The notes: generated from the letters alone by a model not told the origin. Shown: positions 18,040 through 28,279, counted from the stretch's first letter. The stretch is 64,000 bases of DNA from Tildeniella nuda ZEHNDER 1965/U140 (GCA_019358895.1 JAHHIG010000022.1:34068-98067); one strand, 5' to 3'. Translations and numbers: made by a program.

Positions 18040-21000
18040 TCACCCAACTTTGAAGGTGCCGACGGATGCCTGTAGCTCTTGAGCGACTTCAACGGTCTGA
18101 CGAAGTGAGTCTGAAACCTGCCGAGATGAATCGGAGGTGCGTTCAGACACTTGCACCACGTCTCGCATGAGGGTGGCGATCGCCTCTGAGGTCTGCGTTT
18201 GCGAAACGGTGGCGTTGAAGATCGACTGCACCAACCGATCGATCTGACGGGAGACCTCCAGCAGTTGCACCAGACTTTGTTTCGCATCACCGACGAGCCG
18301 CGTTCCTTCGACCACCTGGGTTGTGCCCAGCGACATGGCTTCGACGACTTCGCTGGTTTCCCGCTGGATGGTGCTGACAATCTGCTCAATTTCTTGAGTG
18401 GCAACCGCCGATCGAGCCGCCAATTCACCGACTTCCTCAGCCACCACTGCAAAGCCTTGACCTTGTTCGCCAGCCCGTGCTGCCTCGATACCAGCGTTAA
18501 TTGCCAGCAGGTTGGTTTGCAGTGCGATCTGGTTAATCAGCGACACCACTTTGGAGATCTGCTGCGACGATTCACCCAGGCGTTTGACCTTTTTGGCAGT
18601 TTCGCCGATCGTGTCTCGGAGCGCCAGAATGTTTTGCACGGTCAAATCCATTGCGTCTTCGCCTGCTTCGGCGGTGGTGGCAGCCGATCGGGTCACATCG
18701 GCTGCCTGTCGAGCACTGGTTGCCACTGTTTGAATCGAGCTTGCCATCTGCTCGACAGAATCTAGCGTACGCGTGGTTTCCGTCGCTTGTTTGGACGCGT
18801 CTGCGGCAAGCTGCTGCATGGCGTGTTCGTTTTGACCGAGCGAGGCGTTCACCTCCAGGGCAGAGACTTTGACCTGCGTCACAATCTGCCGCAGACTTTC
18901 TACGATCGAGTTAAAGAAGTCGGCAACCGTACCGATTTCGCCTGCCGTAACCTCAGCGCGTACCGTAAGATCGCCGCTGGCGGCTCCTTCGATGTCACCT
19001 AGCAGTTGTAGAAGCTGTAGCTGCAATGTTTCTGTCTGTTGCCGCCGCTCCTCAGACAGCGACTCGGTAATGGCTTGGGCGCGTTCTTTCTCTTCAAATA
19101 AACGTGCTTGCTCTAACGCAAAACCAAGCTGGGTAGAGGCTTGCTTGAAGAAGCTGGCTTCGATCGTCTTCCACTCACGCGGGGCGGAGCATTGATGCAC
19201 ACACAGTAAGCCCATAAGTCGGCTACCTTCCAAAATGGGTGCTGTGATGCTGGCTCTAATTTCAAAGTTCTTGAGAATCTCACGATGGCAGGCAGACAAG
19301 CCTTCCGCCTCGACATCGTTCATTGTCCGCACACGACCATCGCGGTATTGGTCAATCAGACCTTCACGGAAGGGGTCGTTGACCACAGCACCCAAGATGG
19401 ACTCGTAGCCCTTCACGATCGACTCGGCGCACACTGTTCCGGTATGGTCGGGGTTAAATTCGTACACAACGACTCGATCAGCATTCAAAGCTACGCGCGT
19501 TTCGTGGGCAGCGGCAACGAGAATTTCGTCTCGTTTGATGCTTTGCCGAATCTTGAGCGTTACCTCAGTGAGCAAGCGATCGAATTTGGCTTCTTCTTCG
19601 CGTTGTTGCAACAGCGTCGCTTGCTCCAGTGCAAAGCTCAACTGGACAGCGACTTGCTGGAAGAAGCTGATTTCATCGTCTTGCCATTGACGCGGTGCCG
19701 AGCATTGATGGGCAATCAACAGCCCAAGGAGTGCGTCTTCGACCAGAATGGGCACCACCAGGTTTGCTTTGACCTGGAAGGGTTCAAGCTGTCCAAGGTA
19801 ACAGTCAGTCAGCCCAGCCTCGTGGATATTAGCCGTTGCCTGAACGCGCCCTCGACGGTACTGCTCAACATAGGTTTGGGCAAAGCAAGGGTCAGCAATC
19901 TGGGCACCTAGCGCGATCGGAAACCCTGATGCCACGGATTCAGCCGTGACTGTACCCTTCCAGTGTTCATCAAAGAGGTAGACGATCGTGCGATCGACTC
20001 CCAGTGCGTCACGGGTGCCTTTAAGCGTTGCTTTGTAAATCTGCTGTGGATCGAGCGTCTCACGCATCCGTGAGGTAATTTCGTTGAGCAAGCGATCGAA
20101 TTTGGCGGCGGTTTCACTCTTCTGCAACAGCGTCGCCTGCTCTAGCGCAAAGCTTAGCTGAATGGCAACTTGCTGCAGGAAATTGATTTCGCTTTCTTGC
20201 CACTGACGTGGTGCCGAGCATTGATGGGCAATCAGCAGACCAAGGAGCGTGTCTTCGACCAGAATGGGCACCACCAGGTTTGCCTTGACCTGGAAGGGTT
20301 CAAGCTGTCCGAGGTAACAGTCGGTTAGCCCAGCCTCGTGAATGTTGGCAGTTGCCTGCACACGCCCTTTGCGATACTTGTCGATATAGCTTTGAGCAAA
20401 GCAAGGATCGGCGATCTGAGCACCTAGCGCGATCGGAAACCCGGGTGCCACGGATTCAGCCGTGACTGTGCCCTTCCAGTGTTCATCAAAGAGGTAGACG
20501 ATCGTGCGATCGACTCCCAGTGCGTCACGTGCGCCCTTGAGTGTGGCTTGATAAATCTGCTGTGGATCGAGCGTCTCGCGCATCCGCGAGGTAATTTCGT
20601 TGAGCTGGCGGGCTTGTTTCGCAGCAAGTTCTTGCCGCTTGAGCAAGTCTGCTTGATCCAGGGCGTAGCTAATCTGGGTCGAAAGCTGCACAAAAAAGTC
20701 TAGATCGGATAATTGCCATTCACGGGGATGAGAACATTGATGGGCACAAATTAACCCCATCAGTTCACCGTTCACTTTGATGGGGGCAACCACATTCGCT
20801 TTCACCTGAAGACGCTCTAAGACTTCGCAGTGACAGTGACTGAGATTACCTTTAGAAACGTCAGCGATAGACCAGACACGCCCATTCTTGTAGCGCTCGA
20901 TCGCCCCTTCCACTAACGGATCGTGAATCGTCTGCCCCAATGCCCGAATCCAGCCAGCACCGACCGATTCGGCAGTAATCACACCGCTCTCATAGCCCTC

Positions 21001-22578
21001 GTTAAAGCGGTAGATCAAGACGCGATCGACTTTCAGAAACTCTCGAATTTCGTCTACACCCGTTTGCACAATGTCGTCAAAGTGAAGCGTCTGGCGGATT
21101 TTCACTACCACGTTACTGAGTAGCTCCGACTGTTGTGCCTGCAAGTCTCGCTGCCGTGCTTCGGTTGCCAGTGCCTTTTCCGAGCTGACAATGCTGTCTG
21201 CCATCGCGTTGAACGCAATCGTCAGTTGACCCACTTCGTCCAGTGAAGATACCTGAGCGCGCCGGGTGCGATCGCCATCGGCAAATGCCTGGGTTGTTTC
21301 CTCCAGCGTCTCTAAAGGCTTTAGGACTAACCGCCGGAAGGCAGCCGTCCAAAGGGAAACCACCAACAGCGTCAGAGCCAGTACCAGCGCTTCTTGCTGT
21401 AAGCTGCTGCCAAGCAACGCATTCAGCCTGTCTTCTGGTGTCCCTCTAACCAGAATCGCTGTGGGTTTGTCGCTATAGCTGGCTACAGCTCCATCCGGCG
21501 TTTCGACGATTTGATTGGGTATTGCCTTCGCCGCCACGGTGTAGCTGTGACCACCAATGTCGAGTCGCTGCGTTACGGCTTTTCCCTTTGCTGCTGCCGC
21601 TTCGTCTAGTAGCGCGGTGGTTGGTAGGGCAAGGTTATCTTTGGTATTAGCAGTGCCATCAGTTTTGGTTTTGTTTAAGGCAGTTGCCAGCACAAACTCA
21701 CCGCTAGGCGGGCGCTCATATATGGCGCTGTAACCGCCGCCAAAGGCTTTGAGTGTTTCGTTAACGATCGGCAGCTTGGCGTTGACAACGTCCCCAAACA
21801 CTAGCGCCCCAACCACTGCTTTAGTATCAGGATCTTTGATCGGTGTCACTACGTATCGGATCAGACTGTCTTGCTTGCTAAAGCCATTCGGTAACGGTGG
21901 CGCTTCTTTCGCCAGCTCAGACCACGACACAATGGCACTGGACTTGATTTGAGCAGGTGCTTTGAGTACCTTGCTGACCAAGCCGTTAGGATCAAAGGTT
22001 TCGCCCTGGCGATCGACATTTGCATTCACCACAATCCGCAAATCTCGATCAACCAGCGTCGCGTACTCCATCTTGCGGGCTTTCACCTCGTTTCGCAAAA
22101 TCTGTCGTACCTGTGCATTCACGTCTGCATTAAGCCTGTTGCCCTGCGATTGGGCGCGTACAGCACTAATCAACGCTGTGTTGTCCGCTTGTCCCCGCGA
22201 ACCATATCCCATCTGATCAAGCTTGGTGTTGTAGTTTGCCTCGGTAACGGCAACTTCTGATTTTGCTTGTTCCAGAAGTTGTGTCCGCAAACTGCCTGTC
22301 AGCGTAAGGGTAGACCAAACGCCTAAACCCAAAATGGGCACCAGTTCACAAACAATGAGGGCAAGCGCCTGCTTACGACCGATCGACAAATTGCAGAATA
22401 ACTGAATCAAAAACGGACGACGTTTTACCAGTGGTGGTGTTGGTAGAAAATCATCGGTTGATTCTAATGAGCGTTCAGAGGGAGCTGGCAGTGTTTCCCA
22501 GCGATCGCCGAGTTGAGCCGCGTCACGCGAAGAGGTGCGATTGTTAAGAGCTTCGGCTGCATCAGTACGATTAACCAT
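18040..22578 (-). CDS. pixJ: Phototaxis methyl-accepting receptor with four cyanobacteriochrome-type GAF domains
   Basis: The 1512-residue receptor has a cytoplasmic head, TM1 (about 70-95), a periplasmic Cache-like domain, TM2 (about 395-415), HAMP (about 418-470), four GAF domains, a second HAMP (about 1195-1240) and an MCP signalling domain with hairpin tip [27 protein letters not shown]2 and GAF3 carry the DXCF motif (DPCF at 724-727 and 896-899) and a second Cys 28 residues later (C754, C926). TePixJ, which binds phycoviolobilin through both cysteines, has this arrangement. GAF1 (C582-H583) and GAF4 (C1097-H1098) keep the canonical Cys-His without DXCF. The protein is probably the light sensor for directional movement; chromophore binding is inferred. 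Confidence 0.93.
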   Translation of the reverse strand: MVNRTDAAEALNNRTSSRDAAQLGDRWETLPAPSERSLESTDDFLPTPPLVKRRPFLIQLFCNLSIGRKQALALIVCELVPILGLGVWSTLTLTGSLRTQLLEQAKSEVAVTEANYNTKLDQMGYGSRGQADNTALISAVRAQSQGNRLNADVNAQVRQILRNEVKARKMEYATLVDRDLRIVVNANVDRQGETFDPNGLVSKVLKAPAQIKSSAIVSWSELAKEAPPLPNGFSKQDSLIRYVVTPIKDPDTKAVVGALVFGDVVNAKLPIVNETLKAFGGGYSAIYERPPSGEFVLATALNKTKTDGTANTKDNLALPTTALLDEAAAAKGKAVTQRLDIGGHSYTVAAKAIPNQIVETPDGAVASYSDKPTAILVRGTPEDRLNALLGSSLQQEALVLALTLLVVSLWTAAFRRLVLKPLETLEETTQAFADGDRTRRAQVSSLDEVGQLTIAFNAMADSIVSSEKALATEARQRDLQAQQSELLSNVVVKIRQTLHFDDIVQTGVDEIREFLKVDRVLIYRFNEGYESGVITAESVGAGWIRALGQTIHDPLVEGAIERYKNGRVWSIADVSKGNLSHCHCEVLERLQVKANVVAPIKVNGELMGLICAHQCSHPREWQLSDLDFFVQLSTQISYALDQADLLKRQELAAKQARQLNEITSRMRETLDPQQIYQATLKGARDALGVDRTIVYLFDEHWKGTVTAESVAPGFPIALGAQIADPCFAQSYIDKYRKGRVQATANIHEAGLTDCYLGQLEPFQVKANLVVPILVEDTLLGLLIAHQCSAPRQWQESEINFLQQVAIQLSFALEQATLLQKSETAAKFDRLLNEITSRMRETLDPQQIYKATLKGTRDALGVDRTIVYLFDEHWKGTVTAESVASGFPIALGAQIADPCFAQTYVEQYRRGRVQATANIHEAGLTDCYLGQLEPFQVKANLVVPILVEDALLGLLIAHQCSAPRQWQDDEISFFQQVAVQLSFALEQATLLQQREEEAKFDRLLTEVTLKIRQSIKRDEILVAAAHETRVALNADRVVVYEFNPDHTGTVCAESIVKGYESILGAVVNDPFREGLIDQYRDGRVRTMNDVEAEGLSACHREILKNFEIRASITAPILEGSRLMGLLCVHQCSAPREWKTIEASFFKQASTQLGFALEQARLFEEKERAQAITESLSEERRQQTETLQLQLLQLLGDIEGAASGDLTVRAEVTAGEIGTVADFFNSIVESLRQIVTQVKVSALEVNASLGQNEHAMQQLAADASKQATETTRTLDSVEQMASSIQTVATSARQAADVTRSAATTAEAGEDAMDLTVQNILALRDTIGETAKKVKRLGESSQQISKVVSLINQIALQTNLLAINAGIEAARAGEQGQGFAVVAEEVGELAARSAVATQEIEQIVSTIQRETSEVVEAMSLGTTQVVEGTRLVGDAKQSLVQLLEVSRQIDRLVQSIFNATVSQTQTSEAIATLMRDVVQVSERTSDSSRQVSDSLRQTVEVAQELQASVGTFKVG

Positions 22579-22646
22579 AACGGTATCTCAGGGTAATAGT
22601 GCAAGAAGGTTTAGCAAAACGGGTTGACCAAAACAGTTCAAAAAAT

Positions 22647-23150
22647 TTACGGTACTGACGAATTGTGTAGAACAGGCGACTGTAAAAGGCTCAGCGCGTC
22701 CAACACAAACCAGATTTCTTGCTCTTGCAAAACGCACCCACGGAGATACGTCAGCAAACTTGATGCCACATGGCTAGGCGGTGGTTGAATTTGATCCGGT
22801 GTCATCCACACCATGCCCTCAACCTGTTGCACCACGACTCCCAGGGAAATCGTTCCTGGACGAACGATGACCAGGGTGTGCTGCTGTGTGTTTAAGTCCA
22901 GCGATGGTGTCCCTAGCAGTCGCGTCAGGTCAACCACCCATAGCACTCGGCTCCGGCGATTCATGAGTCCAATGATGCAAGCAGGCATATTTGGCATCGG
23001 TGTGAGACGATTTGCCGATAGCACTAACACTTCTTGTACCTGCTTCATTGGCAGTACAACAGGCGTTTGTGGATCAAGCAAAAACTTGAGATACGCCTCA
23101 CCCAACGAATGTAGACGGCTAGTAGGTAGTGTTAGCGCTGATTGCGTCAT
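22647..23150 (-). CDS. pixI: CheW-type coupling protein of the phototaxis operon
   Basis: The 167-residue protein is a single CheW domain: YLKFLLDPQTPVVLPMKQVQEVL, then IIGLMNRRSRVLWVVDLTRLLG and HTLVIVRPGTISLGVVVQQV. CheW proteins bridge receptor tips and CheA. It begins four bases after the pixH stop and is followed after 68 bases by pixJ, all on one strand, which is the pix order known from other cyanobacteria. It should couple PixJ to PixL. Confidence 0.92.
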   Translation of the reverse strand: MTQSALTLPTSRLHSLGEAYLKFLLDPQTPVVLPMKQVQEVLVLSANRLTPMPNMPACIIGLMNRRSRVLWVVDLTRLLGTPSLDLNTQQHTLVIVRPGTISLGVVVQQVEGMVWMTPDQIQPPPSHVASSLLTYLRGCVLQEQEIWFVLDALSLLQSPVLHNSSVP

Positions 23151-23154
23151 TGGT

Positions 23155-23532
23155 TTAACCCACGATGGCTTTAACGGCGCGAACTAATTGCTCGCGGGTG
23201 AAGGGCTTCGTCAGGTAGGCATCGGCTCCCTGCTTCATCCCCCACAGACGATCGATTTCCTGATTCTTAGAAGTGCAAATAATAATGGGCACTTTTTCAG
23301 TAACTGGATGCTTTTTTAAGCTGCGACAGAGTTCAAACCCACTCATTCCTGGCATCACAACATCTGTAATGATGACATCTGGTTTTTGCTCGATCGCTTT
23401 GCTTAAAGCCTCTTGGGCACTCACGGCATTGATCACGGTATACCCACTTTCGCGCAGGTAATGACTCATTAATTCCCGCTCAGACGGCGTATCCTCAACC
23501 ACCAAAATCGTGATCATCAGCGTTAAGCTCAT
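23155..23532 (-). CDS. pixH: CheY-like response regulator of the phototaxis operon
   Basis: This is a 125-residue stand-alone receiver domain. It has the acidic pair in VVEDTPSERE, the phospho-acceptor Asp in VIITDVVMPGMSGFELC, Thr/Ser in IIICTSKN and Lys in YLTKPF. The ATG at 23532 has AGAGGAA about eight bases upstream; a second ATG five codons in would also give a full domain. By analogy to PilH/PixH it receives phosphate from the CheA-like kinase and influences pilus motor function. The four-base gap to pixI implies co-translation. Confidence 0.93.
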   Translation of the reverse strand: MSLTLMITILVVEDTPSERELMSHYLRESGYTVINAVSAQEALSKAIEQKPDVIITDVVMPGMSGFELCRSLKKHPVTEKVPIIICTSKNQEIDRLWGMKQGADAYLTKPFTREQLVRAVKAIVG

Positions 23533-23559
23533 ACAGTTCCTCTTTATAGAATGCGGATG

Positions 23560-23752
23560 GGAAGTTATTGGTTTTTAGTTGTTGGTTGTTAGTTTTTAGT
23601 GGACGAGAATCAGGAGCCAAGAGTTGATAGGCTAAAGGCTAAAAAACATATGGCTGCCTAACTCAACACTTGAAGCTCCGAGCTTAGAACTCAACACTCA
23701 AAACTCTTTTCTTCTCCCTCGCTAACAACTAATAACCAACAACTAACAACTC
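23560..23752. repeat. Inverted low-complexity TTGGTTGTTAGTT repeats between pixG and pixH
   Basis: TTGTTGGTTGTTAGTTTTTAG at about 23578-23599 faces AACAACTAATAACCAACAAC at about 23723-23746, separated by AACTCAACAC and AGGCTAAA words. The mRNA between pixG and pixH could fold into a long imperfect hairpin here. Related words lie at 42423-42456 and 51990-52018. Confidence 0.6.
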
Positions 23753-24810
23753 AAGTGCTTGAACACAATCTTCAACAAATCTGATTGCGTAAACGGTTTA
23801 GTCAAGTAACCAGAAGCACCAACAAGTTTTGCTTTAGCGCGATCGATAAAGCCAGTGTTTCCTGTCACCATGATGATAGGCGTGTTTCTAAAGGTAGGAT
23901 GTCGCCGCAGCAATGAGCACAACTCGTACCCATCGAGGTTTGGCATTTCCACATCCAACAAGACCAAATCAGGCTTGCTACGTACCACCTGCATTAAGGC
24001 TCGTACTGGGTCATTGACCATGACAATGGCAAAGCTTGTGTCGTCTAAAAAGCTATTAATCGCCTGCAAAACAGTCGGACTATCGTCAACACAAACGATC
24101 GTATAGGTTGCTTTAAGAGACACATTTTCTGGAGGTCTATCTTTCTTGTTAGCGGCTGCGACAGCAGCACTAGAATCTCCAGGTGACAAATTGATTACTG
24201 TAGACGCTTGAGTGCCTCTCTTTTGGGCTACAAAATCAGGACGATTGCTTGGTGATGGCACTAACGGTTTGGCAACTCGTTGCTGTCGCAAACGCTCTTG
24301 ACAAAATTCGACTAGCGGACGTAAATCAAGTCGATAAAAGCTCGGAAATTCGTCGAATTTTTCTTTTTCAATCAACTCATAGCTACCCTCTTGCACTAAA
24401 AGGAAAGACTCTATCACTTCTTTTGCCAGCTCTTCAATTAACCCAGCCGCTTGAGCAGATGTAAGGTGTTGTTGCTCAACCAACCAGCAGAGTGCCCGAT
24501 AATCAGAGCTAATTTTCGATCGCATCTCTGGCGCACTTTCAAAGAGCAGGCGCACTTGCACCCTTACTGGACTCACCAGGTTTATGACTTGACGACTAAG
24601 CTGGCGCAAATGACGATCCAGACGCTCAAAGCGATCGATGGAAGAAGACGCATAAATCAGTTCGCCCTGGTCAAGATAAATCGACCAAACACCCGCATTA
24701 CTAGAGACATGCAAACATCCACTGATCTGACGGCTTTTTGCCTGTGCTAGTAGACTTAACGGGTGAAGTTTTTGAGAGGGCTTGTGGTCAACCATAGAGA
24801 TGGTATTCAT
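23743..24810 (-). CDS. pixG: PatA-family response regulator of the phototaxis operon
   Basis: The 355-residue protein has an N-terminal PATAN (DUF4388) domain (LSLLAQAKSRQISGCLHVSS ... YLDQGELIYASSS). A helical middle follows, then a C-terminal receiver with IVCVDDSPTVLQAI, phospho-Asp in LVLLDVEMPNLDGYELC, and LTKPFTQSDL. This is the PixG/PatA architecture; PATAN-receiver proteins act on type IV pilus polarity during phototaxis. It is the first gene of the pix operon, and the gene-poor kilobase upstream should carry the operon promoter. A second in-frame ATG lies five codons downstream. Confidence 0.92.
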   Translation of the reverse strand: MNTISMVDHKPSQKLHPLSLLAQAKSRQISGCLHVSSNAGVWSIYLDQGELIYASSSIDRFERLDRHLRQLSRQVINLVSPVRVQVRLLFESAPEMRSKISSDYRALCWLVEQQHLTSAQAAGLIEELAKEVIESFLLVQEGSYELIEKEKFDEFPSFYRLDLRPLVEFCQERLRQQRVAKPLVPSPSNRPDFVAQKRGTQASTVINLSPGDSSAAVAAANKKDRPPENVSLKATYTIVCVDDSPTVLQAINSFLDDTSFAIVMVNDPVRALMQVVRSKPDLVLLDVEMPNLDGYELCSLLRRHPTFRNTPIIMVTGNTGFIDRAKAKLVGASGYLTKPFTQSDLLKIVFKHLSC

Positions 24811-25701
24811 GATGGTCAGCTCTGATTCATTTAGGGAGAGTAGCTAAAAGAGTAAATCGTGCCAGAACGCGTTCGCTGTATCTCGCAGGTGATGGTAATT
24901 GTTAGCTGATACGGGAGAAATAGAGAGTTAATGTCATTTTTAGACAGAGTACTCTATGTATAAAACAACTACAGGTCTGAATGCTTTCTTCGACGCTGAA
25001 AATGCACTAAAGGCTTCAGTTAGCTTAGGCACTAAACGATTAACTGCAGGCAAGATTTTGACTTGTGAGCGTTTCACCAAGCAGCGATCGTGCAGCCTCT
25101 TTCGTTCAGACTGATATAGATTCGATAAATTTGAAATCTTTCTATTCACTAAATTGACTATATTTTTGAGCACCAATGGGTCGCTCAAAAATACACATCA
25201 TCTAAAGTTGAAAGTAAGTAGGTAGCCACAATTAATTGTGAGGAAGAGGTTTGGGGGCGTTGCCCCAAGGCAGCTTTCGGCTTGAGCGCTCAAGCCGAAG
25301 GGGGTTCCACCCCCTCCATCCCCAAAATCATCTTTAGCTTTAATTACGCCCAGTAACTTATCGTTTTGCAAGCCGTGTTTCAAGAGGAATAGTCTGGGAG
25401 GTAAATGCAGTCGAAATGGATTGAAGTGGTAGAGCAGCAACCTCTTGTAACTGGTGATACTTGAAACTATTAATGCTTGCTTAAACTAGTTTTAAGATCG
25501 ACAGTTTCCTAGTTAACACCGAGCATATACGAAAAAACAGGATAAGCATATAAAGTAGCGATGAAGAAGCATGTGAATCTATAAAGCTTAAATAATTTTA
25601 AGTAATACTTTAAAACTAAGAAGTAGGTATTCAAAAATATATCCTGTAAGCATAATTATTTTAGCTGTAGATTTTTTCAGTCAAGTAAATAAGCCCTTCT
25701 A
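24811..25701. other. Gene-poor region upstream of the pix operon
   Basis: About 890 bases hold no credible gene. Small open frames at 24940-25188 and 25198-25440 lack protein-like character; the second simply translates a palindromic repeat. Base composition turns AT-rich at 25440-25690. The pix operon promoter probably lies in the first 150 bases, but no clear -10/-35 pair stands out. Confidence 0.55.
25240..25326. repeat. Palindromic GC-rich element
   Basis: The element combines GGGGGCGTTGCCCC, a perfect 24-base palindrome at 25276-25299 (TTCGGCTTGAGC and its complement), and GGGGGTTCCACCCCC. Each part can fold separately. It resembles repeated palindromic elements of cyanobacterial spacers. 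The palindrome could equally be a protein-binding site for the operon upstream. Confidence 0.75.
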
Positions 25702-25835
25702 AGAGGTTGTTGAACAGTCTGGCGCTAAAACCGCAGTCTTGTGAAGAAAGTTTGCTGCTACAGACTACGGAGCAACAGGGGTTTTGCAACCTGCGTTGGC
25801 AGGTGTTTTTCGTGTAGCCGCGACTTCAGTGTCTA
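25702..25835 (+). repeat. Dispersed non-coding repeat element, copy B
   Basis: This is a diverged copy of the element at 13985-14177 in opposite orientation. It shares AGAGGTTGTT, the CTGGCG-TAAAACCGC segment, a GGGGTTTT/CCTGC-GGCAGGT segment and GTAGCCGCGACTTCAGT. It has lost the central GTCCGCCTGCGCGGAC palindrome. An IS1 wreck starts about 65 bases further on. Confidence 0.7.
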
Positions 25836-25899
25836 AAGTAAGGAATATCTAAACTTGGTAGTCCTAAAGATGTAAGGATGAATCAGATCACGTTACCTC

Positions 25900-26335
25900 A
25901 TGTGTTTGATGTCGATTGCTCTGACACCCTGTCCTACTGGTCAATCAACGCACACGGTCAAAAAGGGCAAAAGCTACAACGGCAAACCAAACTTTAAGTG
26001 CCGCGAGTGTGGCAGACAGTTGGTCCAAACCCCTAGCCCAAACGCCTTGAGGTGGCGACGAAAACCTTGAGCGACCAGCTTGGATTGGAGCCGATCCCTT
26101 GAGCTGGCATCGCAAGATGAGTGGGTGTTTCAGAGCCTTGGCTGCCAAGCGATGTGCATGACACGGCGGACGTGCCTCAACCGATCGCGGTGGCGGTTCA
26201 AAAAAAGGGCATTTGACGATTCAGTGTGACCAGAGGTGGTACTGGGTCGGCAACCAGGGGAACAAGCCGTGGATTGGGCTTGCTTTCGCTGTGCCAACAC
26301 GAGCAATGGTTGGGGTGCCTGTTAGGACTACCGTT
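25900..26335 (+). pseudogene. IS1-family element remnant (InsA plus InsB pieces)
   Basis: The first part translates as CPTGQSTHTVKKGKSYNGKP then FKCRECGRQL, the zinc-finger head of InsA with one Cys of the first pair lost (CPxC has become CPTG). It stops at about 26070. Further on, VPQPIAVAVQKKG shifts frame at an A7 run near 26200 and continues TIQCDQRWYWVGNQGNKPWI, the InsB catalytic start, then VPTRAMVGV before decaying. Several stops and a frameshift make it non-functional. It differs from the copy at 10471-10827, so the two probably came from separate insertions. Confidence 0.78.
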
Positions 26336-26382
26336 TTATACTTTATTTGTTCCGCCTACTTAGTGATCATCGCCATAGCCTG

Positions 26383-26967
26383 CTATGACGACGGCTGAAA
26401 AATGGTCTTCCAGGCTTTGACAGTATCTTTGCCGATTTCGGTATCTTTCGTTCTGCCGTCGTTCCACACCAGCCGAATCATAACTTTTCCGGGTGGTGCA
26501 TTGGCAAGCGCTGCGGCTAAATCTGGTGCAACCGGACCGCTGGTGTAGGTGTAAAGTTTGCCCGCGATCGCAAGACTGATCGAGTCTGGCACACTTTCAG
26601 TAAGGTAGTAACGATAGACCGGGTCGATACCAGACGACAGCCCTAAGCCGAGACCAAAGCCTCTTCTGTAGTGTCCAAAGCCAAAGCCCCCAAAGCCAGA
26701 GTGCCCAAAGCCCGCATCGTAACCAATCAGCCTCGACCCGATGCGGTTGTAGGTGACACCAATGCCGCTCTTTGACCAACTGCTAACGAAAACAAAGCCA
26801 GAATTATAGTTGCGATCGTAGACGATTCTGCCGTCAAACGGATTTTCGACGACTTTTGACCAAGCCACATTGTCATGGGCTTCGACCGCCGCTGGTGCTA
26901 CTGCCAAAGCTGGGTAAGCAGTGCTAACGGTGAAGCTTAGTCCCAATCCCAGTAATTGCCACTTCAC
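26383..26967 (-). CDS. Secreted Gly-rich protein of unknown function
   Basis: I start at the GTG at 26967 because GGAGGT lies six bases upstream; the longer GTG at 26991 would place that site inside the gene. The 194-residue product has a signal peptide (VKWQLLGLGLSFTVSTAYPA, cleavage near LAVA). It then has a compact region (VENPFDGRIVYDRNYNSGFVFV), a Gly/Phe-rich stretch (GFGHSGFGGFGFGHYRRGFG) and a C-terminal domain with VKAWKTIFQPSS. The C-terminal part resembles small extracellular beta-domains, but I recognise no family. An exported structural or surface role is a guess. Confidence 0.6.
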   Translation of the reverse strand: MKWQLLGLGLSFTVSTAYPALAVAPAAVEAHDNVAWSKVVENPFDGRIVYDRNYNSGFVFVSSWSKSGIGVTYNRIGSRLIGYDAGFGHSGFGGFGFGHYRRGFGLGLGLSSGIDPVYRYYLTESVPDSISLAIAGKLYTYTSGPVAPDLAAALANAPPGKVMIRLVWNDGRTKDTEIGKDTVKAWKTIFQPSS

Positions 26968-27129
26968 GCGGATACCTCCGTGCCATCTCACTAATGTTGA
27001 TTTGCTTTGGTAGATGTAGAGCCGTTCAGAGCCTTGCGAAGGCGTTGCGATCGCCTACCTCTACTTATTGTGAAAGATTTGTTCCACTCTCGGCAACACC
27101 AAAAGGGTTGAAACGTGGGGGATGAGGCT

Positions 27130-27270
27130 GTAAAGTTTCTACCTTCTGCCTCTTCGCGGAAGTGAGGGGTAAGGGGTGAGGGGTGAGAAGAGAGAGGTGA
27201 GGAGTATTAGCTTCTGCCTCCTGCCTTCTGCCTTCTGCCTTCTGCCTCCTGCCTTCTGCCTTCTACAAGC
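27130..27270. repeat. CTTCTGC/CTCCTGC heptamer array
   Basis: GGGGTGAGGGG words at about 27165-27185 are followed by TTCTGCC and TCCTGCC units to about 27266. They lie in the spacer between divergent genes, upstream of the metallopeptidase. No gene is seen here. Confidence 0.85.
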
Positions 27271-27365
27271 TCTAGAGTTGTTTTGTTCGTTGCGGTTCTG
27301 GTAGCATTTGAACCATGTAAGACAGCCATGTACCACCTTAAACATCACATCACGGGGAAGACGCT

Positions 27366-28223
27366 ATGAAATGGAGCGACATGCGCCGCAGTAACAATGT
27401 GGAAGACAGTCGAGGCGGGTCTGGTGGCGTTCCTGGAGGTGTTGGCGGTGCCAGCATTGGTGGTGTGGTCATTGCGGTCATTGCAGGTCTGATTTTTGGG
27501 GTTAACCCTTTAGAAATCTTGAGTTTGATGCAAGGTGGTGATGTTGCCCCCGCACCTCAACGACAGGGACAGCCAATACAGGATCGAGACTCAGACTTTG
27601 TTAAAGCCGTGTTGGGCGACACTGAAGATACCTGGAACCGCATTTTCAAGCAACAGTTAAATGCAACGTACCAAGCGCCAAAGTTAGTGCTCTTTAGCAG
27701 TAGGGTTGATTCAGCCTGCGGGTTTGCGAAGGCAGCAGCGGGTCCATTTTACTGTCCGGCTGACGACAAAGTGTATCTGGATATGGCGTTCTTTAAGCAA
27801 GTTCAGGCGACGGCTGGAGCGGATGCTGATTTTGCGCGTGCGTATGCGATCGCCCATGAAGTCGGTCATCATGTGCAGAACCAGCTTGGCATCTCAACCA
27901 AAGTCAGACAACTGCAATCGCGCTCAGATAAGGCAACGGTCAACAATCTGTCCGTTCGCCTTGAGCTTCAGGCTGATTGTTTTGCTGGTATTTGGGGGCA
28001 CTACACCGCTGAGCGCAACTTAATCAACGGGCAAGATGTGAAGGGTGCGATGAATACGGCTGCTCAGATTGGTGACGACTATTTGCAAAAACAGTCTAGC
28101 GGCTATGTTGTACCAGAAGCCTTTACGCATGGGTCGTCTGAACAGCGGGTCTCGTGGTTCGATCGTGGTCTAAAATCAGGTAGCCTCAAACAGTGTGATA
28201 CGTTTAGCACTAGCAAATCATGA
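27366..28223 (+). CDS. YpfJ-type neutral zinc metallopeptidase
   Basis: The 285-residue protein has a Gly-rich N-terminus and one membrane anchor (IGGVVIAVIAGLIFGVN, about residues 31-47). The peptidase domain follows, with the zinc motif HEVGHH at 164-169 and the conserved ELQADCFAGIWGHY, whose Glu/Asp complete the site. PFYCPADDKVYLD and the N-terminal MKWSDMRRSNNVEDSRG are family signatures. Members are single-pass membrane proteins with the domain outside the cytoplasm; the substrate is unknown. The ATG start is clear (preceded by GGGGAAG). It stands alone. Confidence 0.92.
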   Translation: MKWSDMRRSNNVEDSRGGSGGVPGGVGGASIGGVVIAVIAGLIFGVNPLEILSLMQGGDVAPAPQRQGQPIQDRDSDFVKAVLGDTEDTWNRIFKQQLNATYQAPKLVLFSSRVDSACGFAKAAAGPFYCPADDKVYLDMAFFKQVQATAGADADFARAYAIAHEVGHHVQNQLGISTKVRQLQSRSDKATVNNLSVRLELQADCFAGIWGHYTAERNLINGQDVKGAMNTAAQIGDDYLQKQSSGYVVPEAFTHGSSEQRVSWFDRGLKSGSLKQCDTFSTSKS

Positions 28224-28279
28224 CATTTGGCGGTTTGTAGAATCGTTGACGGTGGTTGATCGTTCAGCGCTTTCGCTGT

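Noticed and set aside
24940..25440. Two small minus-strand frames upstream of pixG
   Set aside because: The sequence is not protein-like; one frame reads through a palindromic element, and neither has a recognisable ribosome site or domain.
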